Positions 42,856 to 50,598 of a stretch of 64,000 nucleotides of DNA are shown here, one piece after another. Position 1 is the first letter of the stretch. The number at the start of each line of letters is the position of its first letter. The notes under the pieces were generated by a model. It had not been told where the DNA came from. It made no database searches and saw only the letters and a list, made by a program, of their open reading frames with translations. The stretch spans positions 186,001 through 250,000 of the forward strand of contig NZ_JAHXBU010000089.1 in NCBI RefSeq assembly GCF_020178975.1. Direction: 5' to 3'. A program made the position numbers and the translations under genes. Origin of the DNA: Cesiribacter sp. SM1 (GTDB taxonomy: Bacteria; Bacteroidota; Bacteroidia; Cytophagales; Cyclobacteriaceae).

Positions 42856-43749
42856 TTAACAGTTCCTGAATTTCTCTGCTAAATGCTGCACCTGCTTCAA
42901 TACATTTCTAAGTACAGGGCTTACATCATCTTTTCGCCAGGTTACATACAGGTTTGCTTTATACGGCAGGTTTATAAACCGCACACCAGGCTGTGCACTG
43001 TAGCAGTATGAGTTTGGCAGAATAGAAACCCCCAGCCCTTTTGCTACCAGGCCCAGGATCATGGCTCCAAAATCAGATTCAATGTAAACGTTCGGTTCAA
43101 TATCATAATCATTGAAGATCTGCCGAAGACTGGTTACATAAAAGGTTTTTTGGTGCAGGGCTGAAAGAATAAACTTTTCATCTTTTACATCCTGAAGCCC
43201 CTGGAAATTTTGTTCTGTAAGAGGATGATTATTCGGGACTATCAGCGAAAAATGTTCTGAATACAGGTAAACAGACTGAAGTGCCGGGTTTTCAGCAGGA
43301 TCTCTCCTGAAGGCAATATCCATCTGGTAGTTCAGCAACAGCTGCTCAAAGCTTATGTCGATTGGCTCTACCAGTTCTACCTTAAGCTCTGGCAAAGACC
43401 GGGCAATGCCCGCAATAAGTTCTGGCAGAAAGCCATAGGCAACAGAGCCGGGATAGCCTATTTTAATAGAGCCGGAGGCACCCTCATGAATTTTCTTTGC
43501 CTGCCTGTGAATGCGGTCTATCTCATCCAGCATCGGCAGCCACTGATTTCTTAAAAAAATGCCTGCTTCTGTAAGCTTTACATTTCGCTTATTGCGCTCA
43601 AAAAGTTTTACCTCAAGCTCATCTTCCAGGGCTTTGATCTGCCTGCTCAGCGCCGACTGTGTTATAAACATTTTCTCGGCTGTATTCCAGAAATGCAGCT
43701 CCTGGGCCAGGGTAAGGAAATATTTTATTTGTTGCAGCTCCACATCCAC
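42856..43749 (-). CDS. LysR-family transcriptional regulator
   Basis: The 297-residue protein has an N-terminal winged helix-turn-helix (residues 3-62, with AEKMFITQSALSRQIKALEDELEVKLFER) and a periplasmic-binding-like effector domain. Residues from about 90 to 290 show the typical LysR substrate-domain strands. It is divergent from the small membrane protein starting at 43834, so its operator is probably in the 84-bp gap, which could control both genes. The inducer is unknown. Confidence 0.85.
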   Translation of the reverse strand: MDVELQQIKYFLTLAQELHFWNTAEKMFITQSALSRQIKALEDELEVKLFERNKRNVKLTEAGIFLRNQWLPMLDEIDRIHRQAKKIHEGASGSIKIGYPGSVAYGFLPELIAGIARSLPELKVELVEPIDISFEQLLLNYQMDIAFRRDPAENPALQSVYLYSEHFSLIVPNNHPLTEQNFQGLQDVKDEKFILSALHQKTFYVTSLRQIFNDYDIEPNVYIESDFGAMILGLVAKGLGVSILPNSYCYSAQPGVRFINLPYKANLYVTWRKDDVSPVLRNVLKQVQHLAEKFRNC

Positions 43750-43833
43750 TAAGTTGGTTTATGCATTAGTCAATTCAAAATTGGCATTTTTAAGATGATG
43801 CCCACCAACTTTCTTTGTCTAAAATTTATACCA

Positions 43834-44088
43834 ATGCTAACATTGCGAAAATACAAAGAAGAAGTCATCGGTTGGACTGGTGCAGTATTTTCCCTATCTG
43901 CATTTAGCTTAAACAGCCTTAACATTATTGGCAGCCAGTCAATAGAATACTTATTGATGAATATCGTTGGCTGCTCTTTCCTGATCATATACGCCGTATT
44001 CAAAAAAGCCCACGCCAGCTGGGTGTTAAATTCCATCTGGCTGCTGATGACAGCCGTAGCCCTCCTTAAGGCGTACATGAATTTTTAA
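43834..44088 (+). CDS. CBU_0592-like small membrane protein
   Basis: The 84-residue protein has three hydrophobic helices with the pattern IGWTGAVFSLSAFSLNSLN...YLLMNIVGCSFLIIYAVFKKA...WVLNSIWLLMTAVALLKAY, matching a small three-TM family (CBU_0592 type). Its function is not known. A longer frame from 43795 is possible, but ATG 43834 begins just at the conserved part. It is divergent from, and may be regulated by, the LysR gene next to it. Confidence 0.65.
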   Translation: MLTLRKYKEEVIGWTGAVFSLSAFSLNSLNIIGSQSIEYLLMNIVGCSFLIIYAVFKKAHASWVLNSIWLLMTAVALLKAYMNF

Positions 44089-44112
44089 GCGGCTAAGGAG
44101 CTGGAGCTTTCC

Positions 44113-45144
44113 CTAATCTTTTTCAGCAGTAACGTCAATAACAAAAACAGCGCCCTGCGCCCCTACAGCCCAGGCACGCCGGCCGGCCGGGGAAAAACGA
44201 ATGCTGTTTAGGTTTTCATCGTTCAAGGCCGACCAGTTTTTACCCCCATCCCGGCTAACATCAGTACCCCTGGTGCCCACACTAATATAAGTGCTGGTAC
44301 CGGGCAGATGCGCCAGCCCGGAGCGGTAGCCCCTGGGAGCCGTTTGAGGTAAGTGCCAGCGTTTGCCCCCATTACGTGTGTAAACAGCCGCCTGGCTACC
44401 CTCTTCTGGCTGGTCGTAGGCACCGCCAACTGCCACACCCTGCTGCTCTGTTGCAAAGGAAAGCGCATAAAGCCCCGAGGCCGCCGACTTGCGCTGAAGG
44501 GGTATGGCCTGAATTTGCCAGCGCTCGCCACCATCGGGGCTGTGCAGTACCCGTATGGCACCGCCTCCGGTACCAATCCACACTTTTTCCGGAGCGGCCA
44601 TGGCAATGCTGGCATTGCTGGCAGCAAAAAATGCTTCTTCTTTTTCGGCTGCAGGCAGCGCTATGGGGCTCCAGTTCCAGCCACCATCCTGTGTTTGGAG
44701 CAACAAAATTTTTCCCTCTATAGGATCGCTAAGCGCCAGGCCTCTGAGAGGATCCCAAAAAGAGATGGCATCAAAAAAAGCTTTCCCGGTTGTATCTGCG
44801 TACACCAGCTGCCAATGCCGGCCTCCATCGCCGGTGCGGTAGATCCGGGCTGGCTGGCCTGCGGAGGCAATAAGTGCTTCCTGGGCATTAAAAACCCAAA
44901 GTGAGCGAAAATCAAGACTATCGGAAGGTGCAGGGAGTTTCTCCCACTGCATACCTCCATTTAAAGTACGCAAAATAGTGCCGCCACTGCCACTGGCCCA
45001 AACTACAGTATCGTTCACCACTGCCAGGCCCCGCAGGCTGGCCGTGCTGTTGCTGTTTTGCCTGGTCCAGTTAAAATGCTGGGCAAACAGGGGCGAGCTG
45101 TTAAAGTGAACAAACAGGAAAAGAAAAAACAGGAATTCTCTCAT
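44113..45144 (-). CDS. YCF48/BNR-repeat exported protein
   Basis: The 343-residue protein has a signal peptide (MREFLFFLFLFVHFNSSPLFAQ) and YCF48/BNR-like Asp-box repeats: RTLNGGMQWEKL, RTGDGGRHWQL, QTQDGGWNWSP, HSPDGGERWQI, TRNGGKRWHL and SRDGGKNWSAL. This predicts a seven-bladed propeller. Plant and cyanobacterial YCF48 is a photosystem II assembly factor, but in Bacteroidota such proteins are common secreted proteins of unknown role; only the fold should be carried over. The larger relative at 9998-12811 has the same repeat type. Confidence 0.75.
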   Translation of the reverse strand: MREFLFFLFLFVHFNSSPLFAQHFNWTRQNSNSTASLRGLAVVNDTVVWASGSGGTILRTLNGGMQWEKLPAPSDSLDFRSLWVFNAQEALIASAGQPARIYRTGDGGRHWQLVYADTTGKAFFDAISFWDPLRGLALSDPIEGKILLLQTQDGGWNWSPIALPAAEKEEAFFAASNASIAMAAPEKVWIGTGGGAIRVLHSPDGGERWQIQAIPLQRKSAASGLYALSFATEQQGVAVGGAYDQPEEGSQAAVYTRNGGKRWHLPQTAPRGYRSGLAHLPGTSTYISVGTRGTDVSRDGGKNWSALNDENLNSIRFSPAGRRAWAVGAQGAVFVIDVTAEKD

Positions 45145-45211
45145 AAGCGGCAGTTTACAAATTTTCCGGAACAGTTACGAGCAGCGTATGGCAGGAATCC
45201 ATCTGCCAAGT

Positions 45212-45254
45212 ATAAATAAAAAAGGGCCGTCCTGAATATCAGAACAGCCCTTTT
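45212..45254 (-). terminator. Terminator after the yceI-like gene
   Basis: AAAAGGGC (45220-45227) pairs with GCCCTTTT (45247-45254); the inner GT-c-CTGA / TCAG-a-AC also pairs. On the minus strand a T run follows the stem. It lies 20 bp past the stop codon at 45275. Confidence 0.85.
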
Positions 45255-45274
45255 CAAATATACGTGAGGAAAGT

Positions 45275-45808
45275 TTATGCCTGCTTTACCAGCTGCACTT
45301 CACCCTGTATCTTCAGCTCTTCTCCCAGCATTACGCCACCTGTTTCCAGGGCTGCATTGTAGTTAATGCCCCAGTCTTTGCGGTTAATTTTACCACTTAG
45401 CGAAAAGCCGGCTTTGGTGTTGCCATAAGGATCCCTTACAATGCCGCTGTACTCAGCCGTAACTTTAACTGGCTTGGTTGTGCCTTTGATGGTCAGATTA
45501 CCAAAGAGGTTGTAGGTATCATCATCTACCTTTTCCACCCTGGTAGACTCGAAGTGCATGTTGGGGTGGGTTTCAACCTCAAAGAAGTCGGCATTACGCA
45601 AATGCTCATCTCTTTGCGAATTGTTGGTGTTAATGGAGGCTACCTCTATGTTAGATACCACTTTGGCTTTTGAGAAATCATCACCCTCCGTTTCAGCTAT
45701 TGCATCGAACTTGGTAAAGCTGCCTGTTACATTAGAAATCATCAGGTGCTTGATTTTGAAACCTAGTTCGCTGTGGGTGGGGTCTAAAACCCATTTAGTT
45801 GTTTCCAT
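45275..45808 (-). CDS. YceI-family lipocalin-like protein
   Basis: The 177-residue protein is a YceI beta-barrel: KWVLDPTHSELGFKIKHLMISNVTGSFTKF, then SINTNNSQRDEHLRNADFF and GKINRKDWGINYN. YceI proteins bind isoprenoid-type lipids in a barrel pocket. A longer frame (from 45931) adds about 40 residues that cross the TetR palindrome and look non-coding; METTKWVLDP at 45808 is the start. There is no signal peptide, so it is probably cytoplasmic. The promoter region holds the same palindrome as the TetR gene, so TetR control is likely. Confidence 0.85.
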   Translation of the reverse strand: METTKWVLDPTHSELGFKIKHLMISNVTGSFTKFDAIAETEGDDFSKAKVVSNIEVASINTNNSQRDEHLRNADFFEVETHPNMHFESTRVEKVDDDTYNLFGNLTIKGTTKPVKVTAEYSGIVRDPYGNTKAGFSLSGKINRKDWGINYNAALETGGVMLGEELKIQGEVQLVKQA

Positions 45809-45865
45809 CTTGTTTTTACTATTAAATCTATTGAATAAATGGATATATCTACTATTGTTATATTT

Positions 45866-45880
45866 CCTAACAGTGTTAGG
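45866..45880 (-). promoter_or_regulatory. TetR operator ahead of yceI
   Basis: CCTAACA-G-TGTTAGG is a perfect 15-bp palindrome in the gap between the TetR stop region and the yceI start, 58 bp upstream of the yceI ATG. The same core occurs before the TetR gene. Confidence 0.7.
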
Positions 45881-45899
45881 TAAAGGGTAAAAAAATATA

Positions 45900-46502
45900 C
45901 TACGACTTGATTCCTGATATAAAGCCGGCAATAAAATCTTTTAAAACCATCAGGTTGAGCTCTTCTTTACTTTCATTCACACTCATGATGTTGATAGAGA
46001 TAAGTCCGTGCAGCATCGACCAAAAGGTATGTAGCTTCAGAAATGGATCTGTGGCCGGATTTTTACCGGCTGCAATTAATTGCTTAACCGGCTGCAGCAC
46101 CAGCTCGCTGAAAGTGCTCAATTCGCTGATCTGGTTCACGGTTTCGCAGGAGGGTATTCCCAAACCATACATCACCTGGTAGTAGGCCGTGTTTTCGAAG
46201 GCAAACCGCCAGTAAGCGTAGGCCATGGCTTCTATCTGCTGCTCCGGGCTGGCAGACTGGCTTATGGCTTTTACCAGCTCACTATTTAATTTCTGAAAGC
46301 CCTGCCTTGTGAGCTCCAGCAGGATAGCTTCCTTATTGGCAAAGTGGTCGTAAATCACAGGAACACTATATTCAATAACTTCTGCAATTTTACGGATAGA
46401 AAGCGCCTGCCATCCATCCTGAATCACCAGCTGCCAGGCAGCTTCCAGGATGGCGGTGCGCATTTCTTCTCTTTGCCTTTTTTTTCTTTCTGCTATTCCC
46501 AT
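45900..46502 (-). CDS. TetR/AcrR-family repressor
   Basis: The 200-residue protein has an N-terminal TetR helix-turn-helix (residues 14-55, with SIRKIAEVIEYSVPVIYDHFANKEAIL) and a variable ligand-binding C-terminal domain. It lies immediately upstream of the yceI-like gene on the same strand. A palindrome (CTAACA-G-TGTTAG) sits in its own promoter and in the yceI promoter, which is the signature of an autoregulated repressor controlling a neighbour. The inducing ligand may be a lipid or hydrophobic compound given the yceI target; that is speculation. Confidence 0.85.
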   Translation of the reverse strand: MGIAERKKRQREEMRTAILEAAWQLVIQDGWQALSIRKIAEVIEYSVPVIYDHFANKEAILLELTRQGFQKLNSELVKAISQSASPEQQIEAMAYAYWRFAFENTAYYQVMYGLGIPSCETVNQISELSTFSELVLQPVKQLIAAGKNPATDPFLKLHTFWSMLHGLISINIMSVNESKEELNLMVLKDFIAGFISGIKS

Positions 46503-46520
46503 TTAGCCCTGTTACTTTTT

Positions 46521-46533
46521 CTAACAGTGTTAG
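46521..46533 (-). promoter_or_regulatory. TetR operator in its own promoter
   Basis: CTAACA-G-TGTTAG is a perfect 13-bp palindrome directly after the -7 box, 18 bp before the TetR start codon. It shares its core with the yceI operator. Confidence 0.7.
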
Positions 46534-46564
46534 CAAAGATACAGCAGCTTTTTGAAACAGGCAA
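46534..46564 (-). promoter_or_regulatory. Promoter of the TetR gene
   Basis: On the minus strand TTG (46562-46564), a 20-bp spacer and TATCTTTG (46534-46541) match the Bacteroidota promoter form. The operator abuts the -7 box downstream. Confidence 0.55.
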
Positions 46565-46678
46565 AAATACCTGTACAGATTTAGTCTGCAGAATAATAAT
46601 TTATTCCTTCAGTGGATGCTATAGATGATTACAGGCTCTTTTTCCGGCTGCTTTAAAAGAAAAGGTTAAGGGCGGGCA

Positions 46679-48595
46679 CTATTCAAGTGCCGCCCTGCCT
46701 TCAATGATTTGCTGTACCACTTCCGGGTCCTGGAGGGTAGAAATATCGCCCAGGTTTGAGGTATCTCCACAGGCTATTTTCCTTAGAATTCTTCTCATGA
46801 TCTTGCCGGAGCGTGTTTTTGGCAGTCCCGGGGTAAACTGTATGGTATCCAGTTTGGCAATAGGGCCTATATGTTCTGTAATAATCTGGTTGATCTCCTT
46901 GCGCAGGTTAACCTGCATCCTGGATTCTCCTGTTTCTTTCAGCGTAACAAAGCCATAGAGGGCATTCCCCTTGATATCGTGCGGGCAGCCTACAATGGCA
47001 GATTCAGCCACAGCCGGATGTTCGTTAATAGCATCTTCTATAGGGGCTGTGCCCAGGTTATGTCCAGAAACAATGATCACATCATCTACCCTGCCGGTGA
47101 TCCGGTAATAGCCTACAGCATCTCTCCTGGCGCCATCGCCGGTAAAATACTTGTTATCATAAGCCGAGAAGTAGGTTTCCTTATAGCGCTGATGATTTCC
47201 CCAGATGGTTCTGGCAATGCCGGGCCAGGGAAACTTAATGCACAACCTGCCCTCCACCAGGTTGCCCTGGAGTTCTTCACCGTTTTCGTTCATTAAAGCA
47301 GGCTGTACACCAGGCATAGGCATGGTGGCAAAGGTAGGTATGGTTGGAGTAACATACGGAATCGGAGAGATCATGATACCACCCGTTTCCGTTTGCCACC
47401 AGGTATCTACAATCGGGCTCTGGTTTTTCCCGACATTATCGTTGTACCAGTGCCAGGCCTCCTCGTTGATTGGTTCACCAACAGACCCCAGCACCTTTAG
47501 GGAAGAAAGGTCGTGTTTTTCAAGATAAGAGAGGCTTTCTTTGGCAAGGGAACGGATAGCCGTTGGTGCGGTATAGAACTGGGTGACCTTGTGCTTTTCT
47601 ACAATTTCCCAGAACCTGCTAAAATCAGGATAATTGGGAACCCCCTCAAACATCACCGTGGTAGCACCATTGGCAAGGGGGCCATATACAATGTAGCTAT
47701 GCCCGGTAATCCAGCCAATATCAGCCGTACACCAGTATATATCGCCATCGCGGTACTGGAAAACATTTTTGAAGGTATAGGCGGTATATACCATGTACCC
47801 GGCCGTGCTGTGTACCATGCCTTTTGGCTTGCCGGTAGAGCCCGAGGTATATAAAATAAACAAAGGATCTTCCGCATCCATAATTTCAGGCTCACAGGCT
47901 GTAGAGGCCTTATCCAGGAGAGGCTGCAGCCATTTATCCCGCCCTTCTTTCATGTTGATACTGGAATTGATCCTTTTTGCAACCAGCACCGTCTCCACTC
48001 CTTCGCACTCTTTCAGGGCTTCATCCACAATGCCTTTAAGATCAATTGTTTTGGCTCCACGGTAAGAGCCATCGGAGGTGATCACCATTTTACAATCGCA
48101 GTCGTTGATTCTGGTAGCCAGGGCTGTGGCAGAGAAGCCCGCAAACACCACCGAATGTATGGCACCAATTCTGGCACAGGCAAGAATTGATATGGCCAGC
48201 TCGGGTATCATGGGCAGGTAAATACATACCCGGTCGCCTTTTTTGACACCATTTTCCTTTAGAACGTTTGCAAACTGGTTTACACGTTTGTGCAGACTGT
48301 TGTATGTAATGTGCTGTGCTTCTTCCTTGGGATCATTCGGCTCAAACAAAATGGCTGTTTTCTCACCTTTTCCAAGCAGGTGCCTGTCAATACAGTTTTC
48401 GGTGATGTTCAGTTTTGCACCCTCAAACCATTTGATTTCAGGTTTGCTAAAATCCCACTCCAGCACTTTGTTCCAGCGCTTTCTCCAGGCGAAGTGCTCC
48501 TCTGCCACTTCTTCCCAAAATAATTCTGGCTCTCTGATCGATTTGCGATAAATTTTAAAATACTCTTCTAAACTTTTGATGTGGTAATTGCTCAT
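46679..48595 (-). CDS. acs: Acetyl-CoA synthetase
   Basis: The 638-residue enzyme has the adenylate-forming motifs YTSGSTGKPKGMV, a later YYRITGRVDD, and LPKTRSGKIMRR near the C-terminus, which contains the regulatory acetylation lysine. It converts acetate, ATP and CoA to acetyl-CoA, AMP and PPi, and so scavenges acetate from the medium or from the esterases nearby. Length and order match Acs. It is a single-gene unit on the minus strand. Confidence 0.93.
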   Translation of the reverse strand: MSNYHIKSLEEYFKIYRKSIREPELFWEEVAEEHFAWRKRWNKVLEWDFSKPEIKWFEGAKLNITENCIDRHLLGKGEKTAILFEPNDPKEEAQHITYNSLHKRVNQFANVLKENGVKKGDRVCIYLPMIPELAISILACARIGAIHSVVFAGFSATALATRINDCDCKMVITSDGSYRGAKTIDLKGIVDEALKECEGVETVLVAKRINSSINMKEGRDKWLQPLLDKASTACEPEIMDAEDPLFILYTSGSTGKPKGMVHSTAGYMVYTAYTFKNVFQYRDGDIYWCTADIGWITGHSYIVYGPLANGATTVMFEGVPNYPDFSRFWEIVEKHKVTQFYTAPTAIRSLAKESLSYLEKHDLSSLKVLGSVGEPINEEAWHWYNDNVGKNQSPIVDTWWQTETGGIMISPIPYVTPTIPTFATMPMPGVQPALMNENGEELQGNLVEGRLCIKFPWPGIARTIWGNHQRYKETYFSAYDNKYFTGDGARRDAVGYYRITGRVDDVIIVSGHNLGTAPIEDAINEHPAVAESAIVGCPHDIKGNALYGFVTLKETGESRMQVNLRKEINQIITEHIGPIAKLDTIQFTPGLPKTRSGKIMRRILRKIACGDTSNLGDISTLQDPEVVQQIIEGRAALE

Positions 48596-48814
48596 AACTA
48601 TTTATCGTAAAAAAAATGCATCAGCGTTAGGGTCGTTCAATCTCAATATAAGATGGTTTTTTCATAATGTGATAATGGAACAGCAGAAGTTGATTCTGCT
48701 CAGGGTTTTTCCGGAGCTGATGACTGGTATCACAACTGCAAAAAAGTAAAATGCCTCTACAGGCTGCCTGCAGTACAGGCTGCCTGTTTAGCAAATGCTG
48801 CAGCAGTTTATCAA

Positions 48815-49642
48815 TTATTTTAAAGGTATAGAGAGCAGCGGCACCTCACTGTGGGAGGCCATCAGGCAGGTTTTACTCCGGTGGATGAGTGATTCCCAAA
48901 AGCCATATTTGTGTGGGACCATGATCAACAGATCGGCATTCATCTGTTTGATCTCTTTTTCTATCTCTTTTACTACCGCCGCTGATGCTACATGTTTATA
49001 ATGATGCCTTACCCCTTCCAGCTGTTCATCAATACGCTGTATGCCATACTGGATGTTAGCCTGCTCCTGTAGCTTACTCACTTTATCCTGAACATGAAAC
49101 ACCTCCACATCTGCCCCCAGAGAAGAGGCAAGGCTCTTTATCTTCTCCAGGATATTTTTTTGCACTCCACGTAATACATCACAGGCAAATAAAATTCTTT
49201 TTATGCCCTTATAGCTGGCACCGGGTGGAATGGCCAAAACCGGAAACCTGAGCTTCATGATGGCAGAAGTGGTTGTATTGCCAAAAAGATCCTGCGCCAG
49301 GGAGCTGGACGCCATGCCCATGACAATCAAATCAGCATGATGACTTTCGAACAACTTATCGAGCTCCTCACCAACCTCCCGCATCAGGCTACAGACACAC
49401 GCCACTTCAATGCCATAGCTTTTTGAGAGACTGCCGGCCCGCTCTCTTAGCAACTCATTATTGTGGTCAATCAGCTTTTGGATACTGCCTGCTGGCAACA
49501 GTGTATTTGTTGTAGAAGCCGGAAGGCTGAATGAATTAAAAATGACAACTTTTGCCTGCAGTGCCTGTGCCGCTGCACAGGCGTATTCCAGTGCACCTTC
49601 TGCTTCTGGTGAAAAATCAGTGGCAACAATCAGGGTTTTCAT
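48815..49642 (-). CDS. Two-domain universal stress protein
   Basis: The 275-residue protein contains two Usp folds in tandem. The first begins LIVATDFSPEAEGALEYA and includes DLIVMGMASSSLAQDLFGNTTTSAIMKLRFPVLAIP; the second begins about residue 147 (IKRILFACDV) and ends with LLIMVPHKYGFWESLIHRSKTCLMASHSEVPLL. The glycine-rich ATP loop is modified, so nucleotide binding is uncertain. Its function in stress survival is inferred from family. It stands alone on this strand between acs and a HAD gene. Confidence 0.8.
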   Translation of the reverse strand: MKTLIVATDFSPEAEGALEYACAAAQALQAKVVIFNSFSLPASTTNTLLPAGSIQKLIDHNNELLRERAGSLSKSYGIEVACVCSLMREVGEELDKLFESHHADLIVMGMASSSLAQDLFGNTTTSAIMKLRFPVLAIPPGASYKGIKRILFACDVLRGVQKNILEKIKSLASSLGADVEVFHVQDKVSKLQEQANIQYGIQRIDEQLEGVRHHYKHVASAAVVKEIEKEIKQMNADLLIMVPHKYGFWESLIHRSKTCLMASHSEVPLLSIPLK

Positions 49643-49770
49643 GGTGGTACTGCTTTTTGTACCTCCTTAAGTTCCCCATAAATCCTTTATCAGGATATGA
49701 TATTTGTCAGCACTTTTCATTTCTAAAGCTGCTGCAGGCTAAAAAACCGGAGCCTGGCAGTAAGTACGGA

Positions 49771-50421
49771 CTATTGATCTTTGCCAGTTATGTAGTCGAT
49801 CCTGATCCAGTTCATCCCTGCCCGTTCTGCAGCTTTGGTACCAGCTTCGCCATCCTCAAAAACCAGACACTTGTGGGGGCTAACGCCAAGCTGTTGCGCT
49901 GCCAGCAGAAATGGATCCGGATAGGGCTTACCCTTTTGTGTATCGCCGGCACATACCAGCACTTCCACCAGGGAGGCAAGGCCCAATACTTCCAGGGTCT
50001 TTTGTACCATTTTACGGGAGCCGCCGGAAACCACCCCTATTCTTTTTGTTTCAGCATGCGCAATAAGGTGATCCACAACAAACTGGATTGGCTTAGTCTG
50101 CTGAATGTATTCTGTGTAGAACAATTCTGATTTGTCGCGCTCAAATGCAAGCGGATCGAAGCTACTGCCGTAACGCTTGTTTATTTCCTGCACCACTTGC
50201 GGTATAGGCAAGCCGGCAAATTCATCAATAATGGAAGGATCTATGTTTATACCACCACGGGCGGCTACATTTACATAAGTATCTTTATGCGCCTGCATAT
50301 TATCGGCCAGTGTACCATCGCAGTCGTATAGAAAAGCTTCGTAAGCTCCCTGGGATTCTTTACTTAGTTCCTGCAGTGCAGCAGCACCAACCGCTGCTGA
50401 TTTAGTTTCTTTGAAAGTCAT
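49771..50421 (-). CDS. HAD-superfamily phosphatase, beta-phosphoglucomutase-like
   Basis: The 216-residue protein has HAD motif I (YDCDGTLADNM), motif II Ser (VVSGGSRKM), motif III Lys (GKPYPDPFLLAAQQLGV) and motif IV acidic residues (FEDGEAG). A helical cap lies between motifs I and II, as in beta-phosphoglucomutase or phosphoglycolate phosphatase. The reaction is phosphate ester hydrolysis or mutase activity; the substrate is unknown. It is followed by 128 bp of non-coding DNA before the Usp gene. Confidence 0.8.
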   Translation of the reverse strand: MTFKETKSAAVGAAALQELSKESQGAYEAFLYDCDGTLADNMQAHKDTYVNVAARGGINIDPSIIDEFAGLPIPQVVQEINKRYGSSFDPLAFERDKSELFYTEYIQQTKPIQFVVDHLIAHAETKRIGVVSGGSRKMVQKTLEVLGLASLVEVLVCAGDTQKGKPYPDPFLLAAQQLGVSPHKCLVFEDGEAGTKAAERAGMNWIRIDYITGKDQ

Positions 50422-50598
50422 GTTAGAGATTAATTTCCAGATTCTAAACTATAACGAATATTTCATTACCAGTGCTGTAGAAAGGTAAGACGCTTATCGC
50501 AGTCACAAAATAGGTACAGCACGAGAAAGTACGCCCGATCCCTGCTCTTCATACCTCCGGATTGCTTATCTTTAGCATACGTGCAAATACTATAAAAC

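Noticed and set aside
45809-45931. N-terminal extension of the YceI-like protein
   Set aside because: The extra 41 residues would overlap the TetR operator and the 3' end of the TetR gene and are unlike YceI. The start at 45808 fits the family.
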